Below, one piece after another: positions 63,785 to 64,000 of a stretch of 64,000 bases of DNA. Position 1 is the stretch's first letter, and the number at the start of each line of letters is the position of its first letter. The notes under the pieces are model-generated. The model made no database searches and was not told where the DNA came from. It was given only the letters and a program-made list of their open reading frames with translations. Source of the stretch: Zeimonas sp003577305 (GTDB lineage: Bacteria > Pseudomonadota > Gammaproteobacteria > Burkholderiales > Burkholderiaceae_E); contig SZOX01000002.1 of NCBI GenBank assembly GCA_030263385.1, forward strand, positions 115,015 to 179,014. Reading direction: 5' to 3'. The translations under genes and the position numbers were made by a program.

Positions 63785-64000
63785 CGTCCGCTACCCCCAT
63801 GGACCGGTCGCGCGCAGCGCGCGCCACACCAGCCATCGTCCGCATGCCCGATTCTCGCGCCGACACCGGAGTGCTGCTCGCACTCCCCTGATTCCAGCGG
63901 AGCGAAGGCAGGCGTGGCGCGGCGGCCGAGGCGCCTGCGCGGCGCGCCCGGCGCAGGGCCGCAGTCGGGGCCATGCGGCCCGGGCGGGCGCAGCGCGTAC
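63785..64000. other. End of window, no supported gene
   Basis: The last 216 bases contain the upstream region of the SMR gene. The decamer CATCGTCCGC occurs at 63782 and 63834. Long open frames here are GC artefacts. Nothing else is recognisable. Confidence 0.4.

Noticed and set aside
63785..64000. Guanidine-II riboswitch upstream of the SMR gene
   Set aside because: ACGA-containing decamers are present, but stems do not form around the loops and one copy covers the start codon.

Overview
The window is high-GC, densely packed DNA that looks like a betaproteobacterium of the order Burkholderiales. The grounds are the order atpI-B-E-F-H-A-G-D-C next to parB-parA-rsmG-mnmG, two Bug-type periplasmic receptors (a family expanded in Betaproteobacteria), a Sox cluster, and many single-gene catabolic regulators. 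The genus cannot be fixed from sequence alone. No tRNA, rRNA, CRISPR array or insertion sequence was recognised.

Layout. (1) 1-10.9 kb: a catabolic cluster of unknown substrate. It holds a sugar-phosphate-isomerase-like protein, a DUF993 TIM barrel, a Gfo/Idh/MocA oxidoreductase, a short MetE-like methyltransferase, an NAD-epimerase-like protein, a GNAT protein, a dihydrodipicolinate-synthase-like lyase, a complete NMT1/Tau-type ABC importer and a TetR regulator. Two divergent promoter regions carry three copies of a 14-bp inverted repeat, T(A/C)AC-N6-GTTA, which suggests one shared repressor. (2) 10.9-19.6 kb: folE, a helix-hairpin-helix protein, malic enzyme, two transporters, a small conserved protein, and an HD-GYP/EAL cyclic-di-GMP pair in which the HD and GGDEF motifs are degenerate. 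(3) 19.6-26.9 kb: soxXAYZ with a porin and two c'-like cytochromes, but no soxB or soxCD, divergent from an OmpR-type two-component system. (4) 27-34.1 kb: a nucleoside-recognition membrane protein, a 3-hydroxyisobutyrate-dehydrogenase-like enzyme and a five-gene peptide-type ABC importer.

(5) 34.1-46.5 kb: an accessory block, part of it visibly lower in GC. It holds an aldehyde dehydrogenase, an amidohydrolase_2 protein, two overlapping acyl-CoA dehydrogenases, an NDP-forming acyl-CoA ligase, a hydroxycinnamoyl-CoA hydratase/lyase homologue, two Bug receptors and a divergent IclR regulator. The likely logic is uptake, CoA activation, side-chain cleavage to an aromatic aldehyde, and aldehyde oxidation, that is, phenylpropanoid breakdown. 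It ends in two gene remnants, a 3' piece of a beta-keto acid cleavage enzyme and a 5' piece of an acylating aldehyde dehydrogenase, directly beside atpC. (6) 46.5-59.2 kb: the F-type ATP synthase operon and parB-parA-rsmG-mnmG, with two parS-like sites at 58.27 and 59.17 kb; this is typical chromosomal DNA near the replication origin. (7) 59.2-64 kb: a 2-hydroxyglutarate-oxidase-like flavoprotein, a zinc alcohol dehydrogenase, a GabD-like semialdehyde dehydrogenase and a Gdx/SugE-type SMR transporter.

The strongest candidates for undescribed biology are the 1-10.9 kb pathway with its operator set, the soxB-less sox cluster, and the degenerate HD-GYP/EAL pair.
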